DNA of 31,732 bases from DATCZS01 sp036525795 (GTDB lineage: Bacteria > Actinomycetota > Acidimicrobiia > Spongiisociales > ZC4RG35): NCBI GenBank assembly GCA_036525795.1, contig DATCZS010000035.1, positions 1 through 31,732 on the forward strand, in the 5' to 3' direction. A model generated the notes under the pieces. It had not been told where the DNA came from. It ran no database searches and saw only the letters and a list, made by a program, of their open reading frames with translations. Of the stretch, positions 16,047 through 24,475 are shown in pieces. Positions within the stretch are counted from its first letter, which is position 1, and the number at the start of each line of letters is the position of its first letter. Both the position numbers and the translations under genes were made by a program.

Positions 16047-17540
16047 CTACCCGGCGAAGAGCTCTCGCACCGCCGGTTTGGTCACCTTTCCCATCGCGTT
16101 TCGTGGAAGGTCCGCCAGCACCAGGATGTCCTTGGGGACCTTGTACGGGGCCAGGCGCTCCTTGGCGAAGGCCCGGAGCTCGTCTGCACCGGGTTCGGCC
16201 CCCGGAACCGCCACCACGGCCGCGCACACCCGGTCTCCCCAGAGGTCGTCCGGGACACCCACCACGGCACAGTCGGCGACGCCGGAATGCGCCCGCAGCA
16301 CGTCTTCGATCTCGAGGGCGGACACCTTCTCGCCTCCCGACTTCAAGATGTCGACGGACTCGCGCCCCAGGATCCGGAAGGCGCCTTCGTCCACCACCGC
16401 TCGGTCGCCGGTCTTGAACCAGCCGTCCTCGGTGAAGGCCTCGGCGGTGGCGTCTGGCCGCCGCCAGTATTCGCGGAACACCGCCGGGCCCCTGACCTGG
16501 ATCTGGCCCGCCACTCCGTCGGAGACGGGCGCGCCGTCGTCGTCCACCAACCGGATCTGCTGGCCGGGAAGCGGAGTCCCGACGTGGCCCGGTCTCCTCT
16601 CACCCAGCAGCGGGTTGGACAACCCCATCCCGATCTCGGTCATGCCGTAGCGCTCCAGGAGACGCTGACCGGTGATCTCCTCCCAGCGCTCCAGCGTGGG
16701 TACGGGGAGCGCGGCCGAACCGGAGACCATGAGTCGAAGTGTCCGGGCTCCGGCGCTCCACTTCTCGCGCGTCCCGTCATCGGCTCCCTCCCAGGTCTCG
16801 ATGAGGCGGCGGTAGACGGTGGGAACCGCCATGTAGAGGGTGAGATCACCTGCAGCGATCCGGTCCCACACCGCCGCCGGATCGAACGCCGGAAGGATCT
16901 GACACACCGCACCCGACCAGAGGGCGCACGTCAGCACGTTGATGATCCCGTGCACGTGGTGCAGCGGCAGGTGCAGGAGGATGTGGTCGTCCCGGGTCCA
17001 CCCCCACGCCTCGACCAGCGCCTCGACCTGAGCCTGATTGTTCCGGTGGGTGGTGACCACCCCTTTGGGGCGGCCGGTGGTCCCCGACGTGTACAGCATC
17101 ATCGCCGGGCGGTCGAGGGAGAGGACAGGGAGCGGTGAAGCGGGGCCATCCGCCACCATCTCCGGTGTGGTGAGCACCTCGAGTCCGCGTTCACGGGCGA
17201 CTTCTCCCACCCGGTCGACGAGTGAGGGGTGAACGATCAACGCGTCCGGTTCGGAGTCGTCGAGGACGTAGGCGAGTTCGGCCGGTGGATGCGAGACGGC
17301 GAGAGGGACGGCGACGCCGCCTGCCCGCCAGATGCCCCACTGGATCGTGACGTAGTCCCAGCCGGGCGGAACCAGGAAGCACACCCTCGCTCCGTCCAGA
17401 TCGCTGCGGCCGGCGAGAATCCGCGTAGCCACCACGCCGGACACACTCAGGATGTCGCGGTAGGTGAACCGACCTTCGGGGGCGACGATTGCCGGCCGGT
17501 CTCCGTGCTCGACTGCCCGCTGGAAGAGCTCTGCGTGCAC
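16047..17540 (-). CDS. AMP-forming acyl-CoA ligase, malonyl-CoA synthetase (MatB/ACSF3) type
   Basis: The 497-residue enzyme belongs to the ANL superfamily: it activates a carboxylate with ATP and transfers it to CoA. The P-loop TSGTTGRPKG is at 151-160, YGMTE at 298-302, the hinge region GRESVDILKSGG at 392-403 and the catalytic lysine K485 in NAMGKV. The stretches LPLHHVHGIINVL and ERYGMTEIGMGLSNPLLGERRPG resemble malonyl-CoA synthetases MatB and ACSF3 more than general acyl-CoA ligases, so malonate or methylmalonate is the likely substrate; this is family inference. GTG at 17540 is preferred since GAGG lies six bases upstream and the longer frame would translate through the tRNA-like remnant. 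It is convergent with the M24-like gene, so probably an independent unit. Confidence 0.85.
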   Translation of the reverse strand: MHAELFQRAVEHGDRPAIVAPEGRFTYRDILSVSGVVATRILAGRSDLDGARVCFLVPPGWDYVTIQWGIWRAGGVAVPLAVSHPPAELAYVLDDSEPDALIVHPSLVDRVGEVARERGLEVLTTPEMVADGPASPLPVLSLDRPAMMLYTSGTTGRPKGVVTTHRNNQAQVEALVEAWGWTRDDHILLHLPLHHVHGIINVLTCALWSGAVCQILPAFDPAAVWDRIAAGDLTLYMAVPTVYRRLIETWEGADDGTREKWSAGARTLRLMVSGSAALPVPTLERWEEITGQRLLERYGMTEIGMGLSNPLLGERRPGHVGTPLPGQQIRLVDDDGAPVSDGVAGQIQVRGPAVFREYWRRPDATAEAFTEDGWFKTGDRAVVDEGAFRILGRESVDILKSGGEKVSALEIEDVLRAHSGVADCAVVGVPDDLWGDRVCAAVVAVPGAEPGADELRAFAKERLAPYKVPKDILVLADLPRNAMGKVTKPAVRELFAG

Positions 17541-17593
17541 TGCGTTCCTCGCTCGGGTCGGCCGGAGACTAGAGCACACGAGCCGGCCCCCGC

Positions 17594-17660
17594 GCCGGTC
17601 GCCGTGGCACAATCGGGTGGCTCGAGGGTTTGGCAGGTTCGACTCCTGCGACGGGCGCCA
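17594..17660 (+). pseudogene. Degenerate tRNA remnant (intact T-arm and 3' end)
   Basis: GCAGG-TTCGACT-CCTGC at 17633-17649 is a perfect tRNA T-arm with the usual seven-base loop. It is followed by a seven-base acceptor strand GACGGGC, a discriminator G and encoded CCA (17658-17660). GCCGGTC at 17594-17600 pairs with that acceptor strand in six of seven positions. However only 32 bases lie between the acceptor and T-arm (about 41 expected), and I cannot fold a D-arm or anticodon arm. It looks like a tRNA with its middle lost, or the 3' end left behind by integration at a tRNA gene. The final A of CCA is the first base of the next gene's ATG. Confidence 0.5.
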
Positions 17661-18295
17661 TGCGAGCACGTCTGCGCGCCCATCGGGTCATCGCCGCGGT
17701 CACGGTGCTCTACGTGCTGGGCTGGCTGGCATTCGGCATCTCGGTCGACTCGCCCCTGGCGGTCCCGTATTTCGTCGAGATGGTCGCCCTCATCTGGCTG
17801 ATTCTGGCTCTCGACAGCCGCTCCCCGTTCTCCAGGGGAACCCTGGCCGGTCTGTCGTTCTGGGGGTTCCTCCACATGATGGGAGGCATGCTCCCCATCG
17901 GCGAGAGCACCCTGTACGAGACCTGGGTCCTTGCCTTCCTCCGGTGGGATCACGTGGTCCACGCCGTCGGGTTCGGATTCGGAGGCGTCGCGGCGTACGA
18001 GGCGTACCTCCCGTGGCTCAGGACCCCGCCGACGCCTGCGGGGGGAGCGTGGACGGCGTTCATGGGGACCGCGGCGATCGGCGCAATCAACGAGACGGTC
18101 GAGTTCCTGGCGTCTCAGCTGCTTCCGTTCGCCAACGTCGGCGACGAGGTCAACACCGGTCTCGACCTGATCGCCAACACGGTGGGAGGCGCGGTCGCCT
18201 CCTGGTACGTCTATCGGAAACTGTCCGCGGCGACGGGCCCGGCCGCCACCGACCTGGGCGTGACGGGACCACGTCGGGGCGCACCGGCGGAGTGA
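17660..18295 (+). CDS. YjdF/DUF2238-like integral membrane protein
   Basis: The 211-residue protein has about six hydrophobic segments: roughly residues 9-28, 33-52, 62-80, 91-113, 128-150 and 165-185, with a short polar tail. Polar residues inside the helices, RWDHVVHAVGFGFGG and INETVEFLASQL, and the late motif NTGLDLIANTVGGAVAS, are features I associate with the YjdF (DUF2238) family of uncharacterised membrane proteins. The His and Glu residues within helices could bind metal or protons, but no function is established. ATG at 17660 overlaps the end of the tRNA-like remnant and lacks a ribosome site, so initiation may be leaderless. It is convergent with the next SDR. Confidence 0.65.
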   Translation: MRARLRAHRVIAAVTVLYVLGWLAFGISVDSPLAVPYFVEMVALIWLILALDSRSPFSRGTLAGLSFWGFLHMMGGMLPIGESTLYETWVLAFLRWDHVVHAVGFGFGGVAAYEAYLPWLRTPPTPAGGAWTAFMGTAAIGAINETVEFLASQLLPFANVGDEVNTGLDLIANTVGGAVASWYVYRKLSAATGPAATDLGVTGPRRGAPAE

Positions 18296-18338
18296 GGGCG
18301 CGTCCCGGGCGGTTCCGGCCGGGCACGTCGGTCGCGGC

Positions 18339-19202
18339 TCAGCGATTCAGGCCGACCAGGCGCTCGCTCACCTCCCACAGCCGCGAGGCGGCAGCTGCAT
18401 CCGTGGCCACCTTCGCCGGACGGGCGGCCACGCCTTCCGACCAGAAGAGGCTCTCGGCCAGGACCTCGTCGGGAGCGGTGCTGAGGAAGATCGAGGTCTC
18501 CGCTCCTCGCTCGGGAGTCTTGAGGAGCGGGCGTACCAATCGCATGCCGATGCGCATGTACAGGGCGCTCTCCGGATCCCGTCCGAATCCGGTGGCCACC
18601 ACGCCGGGGTGGAGCACCGTCGAGATGAGCCCGGCACCGCGCGTGCGCCTGTCCAGTTCCAGTGCGAAGAGGATGTTGGCCAGCTTGGAGGCGGCGTACG
18701 CCCGCATCGACGAGTAGCGGCGCGTCATCTGCAGGTCCTCGAAGTCCATCCCGTGTCGGGCGAAGCGGTAGGCGTCCGAACTCACGGTGATGACCCGTGC
18801 CGTGGGAGCGGCGGTGAGGTGTTCGAGCAAGAGGTTGGTGAGCAGGAAGGGACCGAGATGGTTGACGGCGAATGTCCACTCGAATCCGTCGGCCGTCTCG
18901 CGGCGGCGGCCGGTCATGACTCCGGCATTGTTGATGAGGACGTCGAGGTGGTCGAGATCCTCGGTGAACGTCCGGACGAACCGCCGGACGTCATCGAGTG
19001 ACCCCAGGTCGAGGCTTCCCAGCGCGACATCGACTCCGTCCGTGCGCCGAATGGCCTCGACCGCCTGGCGGCCGCGCTGGGAGTTCCGGGCGGTGATCGT
19101 GACGCGGGCGCCTCGCCGGGCGAGTTCGATGGCGGTCGCTCGCCCGATCCCCGAGTTGCCTCCGGTGATCAGGACCCGCTTTCCGGCGATGTCCCAGACC
19201 AT
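18339..19202 (-). CDS. Retinol-dehydrogenase/WWOX-like short-chain dehydrogenase
   Basis: A 287-residue SDR. The cofactor site TGGNSGIG is at 13-20, with R39 in TARN suiting NADP, NNAG at 91-94, VSSDAYR with the catalytic serine at about 141-142, and YAASK with Y169 and K173. The segment FEWTFAVNHLGPFLLTNLL and the HPGVVATGF loop are typical of the retinol dehydrogenase/WWOX-like branch, which acts on long or bulky alcohols and ketones, but such bacterial proteins have no agreed substrate. ATG at 19202 opens the canonical start MVWDIAGKRVLITGG. The + strand metallopeptidase-like gene begins nine bases away in the opposite direction, or further if its start is internal. Confidence 0.88.
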   Translation of the reverse strand: MVWDIAGKRVLITGGNSGIGRATAIELARRGARVTITARNSQRGRQAVEAIRRTDGVDVALGSLDLGSLDDVRRFVRTFTEDLDHLDVLINNAGVMTGRRRETADGFEWTFAVNHLGPFLLTNLLLEHLTAAPTARVITVSSDAYRFARHGMDFEDLQMTRRYSSMRAYAASKLANILFALELDRRTRGAGLISTVLHPGVVATGFGRDPESALYMRIGMRLVRPLLKTPERGAETSIFLSTAPDEVLAESLFWSEGVAARPAKVATDAAAASRLWEVSERLVGLNR

Positions 19203-19210
19203 GGGAGGGA

Positions 19211-19816
19211 GTGTATGGGGTCCCGGTCGTTGCCCGGCGCCGCACACAAGCCCCCGGAATCGACCAACATCTGCGGGTGGATCCACATCAGGACGCCTGG
19301 GCCGAGAGCGAACCGGAGGACTTCGAGCCGGTCGAGGTGCCGGTGTGGCGCCGCCGGGCGATCGTTGTGGCGGCGTCGCTGGCGGTGCTCTCGCTGGCCG
19401 GCTCTCAACTCTGGAATCTCGTCGACAGAGGGTCGCCGCCGGTCGCCGACAGCGGCCTCGAGATCTGCGGATTCGACTACTGCGACGTCCAGGCCGCCAT
19501 CCGCGCCGAAGGCCTGGGCGCCGAGATGACCAGGCTGGCCTCTGTCTATGTGAGCCACGACGATGCCCGGGAATTGGCGGCGGCGTTGGTGGAGGCCATG
19601 GGGGAAGATCCGGTGCGGGTGGAGATCGTCGATCGCCTCGACGGACGTACCGCCGGCCAGTATTCGCCTGGTTCGAGGACGATCCTGCTCGAGCGACCGG
19701 TGAGGGCGTGGATCGTGTTCCACGAAGCCGCCCACGTCGCGGAGGGCGGCCACGGGGAGGACTTCGTCGAGGCGCTGGCCGATCTCGTGCGAGACAACCG
19801 CGAATTGATCCCCTGA
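19211..19816 (+). CDS. Small membrane-anchored HExxH (SprT-like) putative metallopeptidase
   Basis: In 201 residues, a polar, acidic N-terminal part precedes one hydrophobic helix (about 50-66, after WRRR), then an outside domain. HEAAH at 171-175 and H181 in GGHGEDF form a HExxH-N5-HG pattern, as in SprT-like zinc peptidases where the two His of HExxH and the third His hold zinc. C86 and C91 could form a disulfide. The domain is very small for a peptidase (about 115 residues). The start is uncertain: GTG 19211 has GGAGG too close, and GTG 19277 would give a shorter protein with room for the divergent promoter. Arginine-rich residues 9-22 look non-conserved, favouring the shorter form. Confidence 0.65.
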   Translation: MYGVPVVARRRTQAPGIDQHLRVDPHQDAWAESEPEDFEPVEVPVWRRRAIVVAASLAVLSLAGSQLWNLVDRGSPPVADSGLEICGFDYCDVQAAIRAEGLGAEMTRLASVYVSHDDARELAAALVEAMGEDPVRVEIVDRLDGRTAGQYSPGSRTILLERPVRAWIVFHEAAHVAEGGHGEDFVEALADLVRDNRELIP

Positions 19817-19859
19817 CAGGGTGGTTGGGGTCGATCGTCCGATGGACCGGGTCTGACCC

Positions 19860-21623
19860 ATGTCACATGATGGGGGTACGTCCGGAAGGAGGTTCGCGAC
19901 GCCGCGGAGCGGCCTCGTCGGCTGGATCGCCGGGGTGCCCGGCGTCCGTCTGGCGCGCTCGTATCGCCGGGAGGATCTCATCCCCGATCTCGTCGCCGGT
20001 CTGGTGCTGGCGACCATGCTCGTCCCCCAGGGCATGGCCTACGCCGAACTGACCGGGCTGCCCGCAGTGACCGGCCTGTACACGACGGTCGCCGCCCTGC
20101 TCGCCTATGTGGCGTTCGGCCCGTCCCGGATCCTCGTCCTCGGTCCGGATTCGTCCCTCGCCCCGTTGATCGCGGCCGTGGTGCTCCCGCTGGCGGCGGG
20201 AGACGACGCGGTGGCGGTCGCGCTGGCAGCGACCCTGGGAGTCATCACCGGTCTGGTCTGCCTGGTCGCCGGCTGGGCTCGTCTCGGAATGATCACCGAG
20301 CTGTTGAGCCGCCCGGTCCGGATCGGCTATCTGAACGGGATTGCGGTGATCGTGTTCGTGTCGCAGCTCCCCAAGATGCTCGGCTTCTCGGTGGATGGGA
20401 ACGATGTCATCGACACGACCGTCCAGACGGTGAGCGGAGTCGCCGACGGTCTCGGGCGCCCGGTCCCCCTGTTGGTGGCCGTCGGTGCTCTCGGTGTGAT
20501 CCTTGGCTTCCGGAGGTGGATGCCGAGGATCCCGGGCGTGCTGGTCGCCGCCGTCGCCTCGATCCTGGCGGTGGCGCTCTTCGACCTCACCCGGCTCGGT
20601 GTCTCGGTGGTGGGTGAGCTGCCCACCGGGATCCCCGAGCTGTCGCTACCCGACCTCGACGGATCCACGCTGGTGCCGTTGCTGGTGGGAGCGCTGGGCA
20701 TCGCCCTCGTCTCGTTTGCCGACACGGGAGCCCTCTCGACGGCCTTCGCGCTGCGCTCGGGTCAGCGGGTCGATCCCAACCGCGAGATCCGGGCGTTGGG
20801 TGCGGCAAACATCCTCGCCGGGCTCTTCCAGGGCTTCCCGACCAGCGCCAGCTCATCACGAACGGCGGTGGCCTCGGCGGTGGGGTCCCGCACCCAGCTC
20901 ACCGGTCTGATCGCGGCCGCCGGCGTGGTCGGTTTGCTCGGGTTCGCCCCCGACCTGCTCGCGAGGCTCCCCTCGCCGACCCTCGCCGCCATCGTGGTGG
21001 CCGCCTCGTTCGCCCTGTTCGACCGGGAAGGGGTCGCATGGCTGTGGAAGGTGAGACGGTCGGAGTTCTGGCTGTCGGCCGGCGCCTTCCTTGCGGTGGT
21101 GGTCATCGGTGTGCTGGAGGGGATCGCGGTGGCGATCGGCTTGTCGGTCGCCAACTTCATCCGCAGGGCGTGGCACCCGTACAGCGCGGTGCTCGCCCGG
21201 GTGGACGGTCTGAAGGGCTACCACGACCTCAGCCGCCACCCGGACGGCCATCAGATCCCCGGGCTGCTGCTGTTCCGCTTCGACGCCCCCATCTTCTTTG
21301 CAAACGCAGCCCACTTCGGTCGCCTGATCCAGGCGGAGCTCGGACAGAGCAGGGGTACCCGGACGGTGGTGATGGCGGCCGAGCCGATCACCGACATCGA
21401 CACCACCGGTGCCGAGGTGGTGTCGATGCTGCTCGACGATCTCGACAGGAAGGGCATCGCGTTCGGATTCGCCGAGTTGAAGGGTCCGGTGAAGGACCGG
21501 CTCCGGCGCTACGGGCTCTACGACCGGATCGGTGAAGTCAACTTCTTCCCCACCGTGGGATCGGCCGTCCGCCACCATGTCGAAACGACGGGGGTCCCGT
21601 GGATCGACTGGGAGGAGGCATGA
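19860..21623 (+). CDS. SulP-family anion transporter with STAS domain
   Basis: A 587-residue inner-membrane transporter. The SulP signature region LVPQGMAYAELTGLPAVTGLYTT (positions about 55-77) is followed by many hydrophobic segments to about residue 435. The conserved FADTGALSTAFALRSGQRVDPNREIRALG region and the FPTSASSSRTAV loop are present. Residues about 450-575 form a STAS domain: LLLFRFDAPIFFANAAHF, then DIDTTGAE and FAELKGPVKDRLRRYGL. SulP proteins carry sulfate, bicarbonate or other anions; substrate cannot be chosen from sequence. ATG at 19860 is the only sensible start although its ribosome site is weak. Four bases separate its stop from the convergent response regulator. Confidence 0.93.
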   Translation: MSHDGGTSGRRFATPRSGLVGWIAGVPGVRLARSYRREDLIPDLVAGLVLATMLVPQGMAYAELTGLPAVTGLYTTVAALLAYVAFGPSRILVLGPDSSLAPLIAAVVLPLAAGDDAVAVALAATLGVITGLVCLVAGWARLGMITELLSRPVRIGYLNGIAVIVFVSQLPKMLGFSVDGNDVIDTTVQTVSGVADGLGRPVPLLVAVGALGVILGFRRWMPRIPGVLVAAVASILAVALFDLTRLGVSVVGELPTGIPELSLPDLDGSTLVPLLVGALGIALVSFADTGALSTAFALRSGQRVDPNREIRALGAANILAGLFQGFPTSASSSRTAVASAVGSRTQLTGLIAAAGVVGLLGFAPDLLARLPSPTLAAIVVAASFALFDREGVAWLWKVRRSEFWLSAGAFLAVVVIGVLEGIAVAIGLSVANFIRRAWHPYSAVLARVDGLKGYHDLSRHPDGHQIPGLLLFRFDAPIFFANAAHFGRLIQAELGQSRGTRTVVMAAEPITDIDTTGAEVVSMLLDDLDRKGIAFGFAELKGPVKDRLRRYGLYDRIGEVNFFPTVGSAVRHHVETTGVPWIDWEEA

Positions 21624-21627
21624 TCGG

Positions 21628-22323
21628 TCAGTCGGGCGCAGTACGGAGGAAGGCGAGGACCGCTGCCACCCGTCGATGGACATCCGACTCGTCCTGGGAC
21701 AGACCGAGCTTTGCGAAGATCGAGTTGATGTGCTTCTCGACGGCCGACTGGGAGACATAGAGGTTCTCGCCGATGGCGGCATTCGAGTGCCCCTCCGCCA
21801 TCGACGCAAGCACCTCGGTCTCGCGCACCGTGAGCGTCTCCAGAAGTCGATGGCTCGTACTTCGCTGCCGGTTGAGCAACCCCTCCACGACCAGTGGGTC
21901 GATCACCGAACCGCCGGACGTCACCTCGTGTAGCGCACGCAGCAGTTCGTCCAGGTCGCCGATGCGATCTTTGAGCAGGTAGGCCAGACCGGCCGTCCCG
22001 TCCTTGAACAACTCGAATGCGTACAACGAGTTGGCGTGCTGGGACAGCACGACGACTCCGATCTCTGGGTGCGTCGCCCTGATGTCGTGGGCCGCTTCGA
22101 TCCCCTCCATCTGGTGGGTCGGCGGCATTCGGATATCGACCAGGGCCGCATCGGGTTGGAGGCGGTCGACCGCCATCCGCAGCTGATCGCCGTCTTCCAC
22201 CGTGGCAACGACATCGACATCGCCCGATGCCTCCAGCAGTTGGCGGGTTCCTTCCCTGACCAGGTAGTGGTCGTCGGCGATCACCACCCGAATCCGAGAT
22301 CCGTCCGGCGGGGCGACGTTCAT
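21628..22323 (-). CDS. NarL/FixJ-family response regulator
   Basis: A 231-residue two-domain regulator. The receiver domain has the acidic pair D17-D18, phosphorylation site D63 in ALVDIRMP, S94 and K118 in YLLKDR. Residues 160-225 form a LuxR-type helix-turn-helix: LTVRETEVLASMAEGHSNAAI then VEKHINSIFAKL. It should bind DNA after phosphorylation by the kinase directly upstream, with which it overlaps by 4 bases (ATGA). Target genes are unknown; the divergent cupredoxin operon beyond the kinase and the SulP gene are the nearest candidates. It is the downstream member of the kinase-regulator pair. Confidence 0.95.
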   Translation of the reverse strand: MNVAPPDGSRIRVVIADDHYLVREGTRQLLEASGDVDVVATVEDGDQLRMAVDRLQPDAALVDIRMPPTHQMEGIEAAHDIRATHPEIGVVVLSQHANSLYAFELFKDGTAGLAYLLKDRIGDLDELLRALHEVTSGGSVIDPLVVEGLLNRQRSTSHRLLETLTVRETEVLASMAEGHSNAAIGENLYVSQSAVEKHINSIFAKLGLSQDESDVHRRVAAVLAFLRTAPD

Positions 22324-24317
22324 GGCTCGACCGGGATCCGTCCGGCGATGACCGTCCCTCGGCCCCGGGCGGCCTCGACCGAGACACTCCCCGACAGCGC
22401 CGCAAAACGGTCGGAGAGACCTGCGAGACCGTTGCGCCGGGTACTGCCGGGGTCGAACCCGCGGCCATTGTCGGCAATGGTCAGCTCGAGGTGGCCGTTG
22501 ACCCTGTGCAGCGCCACGCGTGCCTCGGTCGCACCGGCATGTTTGAGGATGTTCGTGAGACCCTCGGTGACGAAGAAGTACGCTGCCCCTTCGACGTCAT
22601 CGTCGAACCGGGTCGACCGGAGACCGGGGGTCACCTCCACCACCACGTCGATCGGAAGCCTGCTGCACCGGTCCTCCACGGCCTCAACCAGTCCGCCGTC
22701 GGTGAGCACGCTTGGGTGGATGCCCTGCGCGAGCTCGCGAAGATCTTTGAGGATCGCCCCGGCATCCTGTTGAAGGTCGACCAGCACCCCTTCGTCGAGG
22801 GCTCCACTCTTGGCCTTCGCTCGGGCCAGGCCGAGCTTGGCGACCAGGGCTACCAACTCCTGCTGGGCGCCATCGTGGATGTTGCGTTCCAGCCTGCGCC
22901 GCTCTGCCTCTTGCGCCTGGACGATGCGGGCGGCGAGACGGGCATTGGAGATGACGAGTGCTGCCTGTCCTGCCAGCGCCGCGACGAGGTCGACGTCGGC
23001 CTCCTTGAACTGGCCGGCCACCTTCGGTCCGCAGCGGACCGTGCCGAACTCCTCGTCACCGTGTTGGATCGTCGCGGCGTGGGTCTCCTCGCCTGATCTG
23101 GTTCCCACGACATGCGGGGGGTCGGGTGGGAGGTGGACGCTGACCCAGCGGACTCGGGCGGCGCGCCGCACCGTGTCGGCCAACTGCGTGCCGAGGTCCT
23201 CTGCGACCTCGGAGGAGCGGAGGGAGCGGTCGAAACCTGCCACCGCCTCGATCGGTGTCGGCCGATCTCCGAACACCCAGCGGTCGGCCACGAGCTGCAA
23301 TCGTCGACGAGCGGGCTGAAAGGCGAATGCCAGCACTGCAGTGACGGCGATGGCGGTCTCGAGCGGAAGCCGGGCTCCTGCCGCCAGCCCGAGGGCGGCG
23401 GCGATGGCTGCATAGATGACGAAGATCCCGAGCGAGAGGGCACCGTAGGCGAACGACTTGCGGATGACTTCGTCGGTGTTGAGCCACGCCGGCTGCTCGA
23501 TCCCGATCACCACCGTGATAGGGATGAGCAGGAGGGCGAACGAGCCGGCAACGAGGACGAGGCCGTCCTTGTCGAGGACGCCGGGGTCGAGCAACGGTCC
23601 GATGACGAACGGGACGATTCCGATCCCGATGGCGAACGCCGACCCGTAGAGGACCCAGCGGATCTGGCGTCGTTCCGATGCGCGTTCCCGCCGGTAGCGG
23701 ACCACGAGAAGCCCGATGGCGACCGGCAGGGAGGCGGCGAGCATCGATCGAATGCCCGACATGGCGGGACCGAGGGCTCCCAACGCCTCGACGAACAGCG
23801 GATTCTCGAACGGCCCGACTCCGCCGTAGGCGATCGGTTCGATCAGCACGTCCTCGCTGCTCAGCAATGCGATCAGCATCGGGAACGGCAGCAGCCACAT
23901 GGCGGTGACAAAGCGCCTCTCTCCCGTGGTCGTGGGCGTGCCGTGGGGGAAGAGGCCGATGAGCAGCGCCAGGCACGCCAATCCCACCGGCATCACCAAG
24001 GCCTCGGCGAAAAGAGCCCACGACATCCACGGCGCGGCGCCGTCGGTGCCGTACTGGCGGAAGACGAGTCGCTCCAAGAGCGCCGAGTAGGCCATCGTGC
24101 CGGCGGTCCCGCATACGAGCAGCCACGTCGCCCGGCTCTCCGGCTTGCGCCACAGCAGGTAGATCCCGGCCGTCAGGAACGGGATGGGAATCGTCGCCAG
24201 GTAGGCGATGGCCCCGCGCGCCGGGGGCTGTTCGGTCAGCCCCAACACGGCCGAGGCCGCGAGCGCCGCCGCCGACGTGACCGCTACGAGCCATATCAAC
24301 CGTTTCACGACAGACAT
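22320..24317 (-). CDS. Membrane sensor histidine kinase (HisKA_3/NarX-like) with GAF-like domain
   Basis: A 665-residue kinase. The first part has about nine to ten hydrophobic segments (residues 5-27, 40-55, 64-80, 100-122, 137-152, 193-207, 223-242, 253-272, 292-335). A cytoplasmic GAF-like region follows (about 360-465), then the dimerisation segment with H481 in ERRRLERNIHDGAQQELVAL, and an HATPase domain with EGLTNILKHAGA (N box) and DNGRGFD. ATG at 24317 begins MSVVKRLIWL; the frame runs 100 codons further up but that part is low-complexity and overlaps the divergent gene. The signal sensed is unknown; a large membrane domain without an obvious outside loop suggests sensing of the membrane or electron transport. 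Confidence 0.9.
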   Translation of the reverse strand: MSVVKRLIWLVAVTSAAALAASAVLGLTEQPPARGAIAYLATIPIPFLTAGIYLLWRKPESRATWLLVCGTAGTMAYSALLERLVFRQYGTDGAAPWMSWALFAEALVMPVGLACLALLIGLFPHGTPTTTGERRFVTAMWLLPFPMLIALLSSEDVLIEPIAYGGVGPFENPLFVEALGALGPAMSGIRSMLAASLPVAIGLLVVRYRRERASERRQIRWVLYGSAFAIGIGIVPFVIGPLLDPGVLDKDGLVLVAGSFALLLIPITVVIGIEQPAWLNTDEVIRKSFAYGALSLGIFVIYAAIAAALGLAAGARLPLETAIAVTAVLAFAFQPARRRLQLVADRWVFGDRPTPIEAVAGFDRSLRSSEVAEDLGTQLADTVRRAARVRWVSVHLPPDPPHVVGTRSGEETHAATIQHGDEEFGTVRCGPKVAGQFKEADVDLVAALAGQAALVISNARLAARIVQAQEAERRRLERNIHDGAQQELVALVAKLGLARAKAKSGALDEGVLVDLQQDAGAILKDLRELAQGIHPSVLTDGGLVEAVEDRCSRLPIDVVVEVTPGLRSTRFDDDVEGAAYFFVTEGLTNILKHAGATEARVALHRVNGHLELTIADNGRGFDPGSTRRNGLAGLSDRFAALSGSVSVEAARGRGTVIAGRIPVEP

Positions 24318-24475
24318 TGTGTTCGATCGTTCGCCCTCGTGTCCATTGAGGACAGCCTCACTCTCTGCTGGCGTCAGACCTCCGGTCGGCCGCAGGGGCG
24401 AAGTGCGGAAGGCACGGTTCCGGAGCCGCCCCTCGTTCCATACGTTGCCGGAGTCGTCGAGAACGGAGGAGACGC
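24318..24475. promoter_or_regulatory. Divergent intergenic region, kinase versus cupredoxin operon
   Basis: These 158 bases must carry promoters for both directions. GGAGGA lies just before the cupredoxin ATG. CATACG near 24440 is a possible -10 box for the rightward operon, without a well spaced -35. I see no convincing repeat for the regulator. Confidence 0.3.

Noticed and set aside
18304..18323. CCCGG / CCGGG hairpin in the convergent gap after the YjdF-like gene
   Set aside because: Five-base arms in very GC-rich DNA and no U-run; too weak to list as a terminator.
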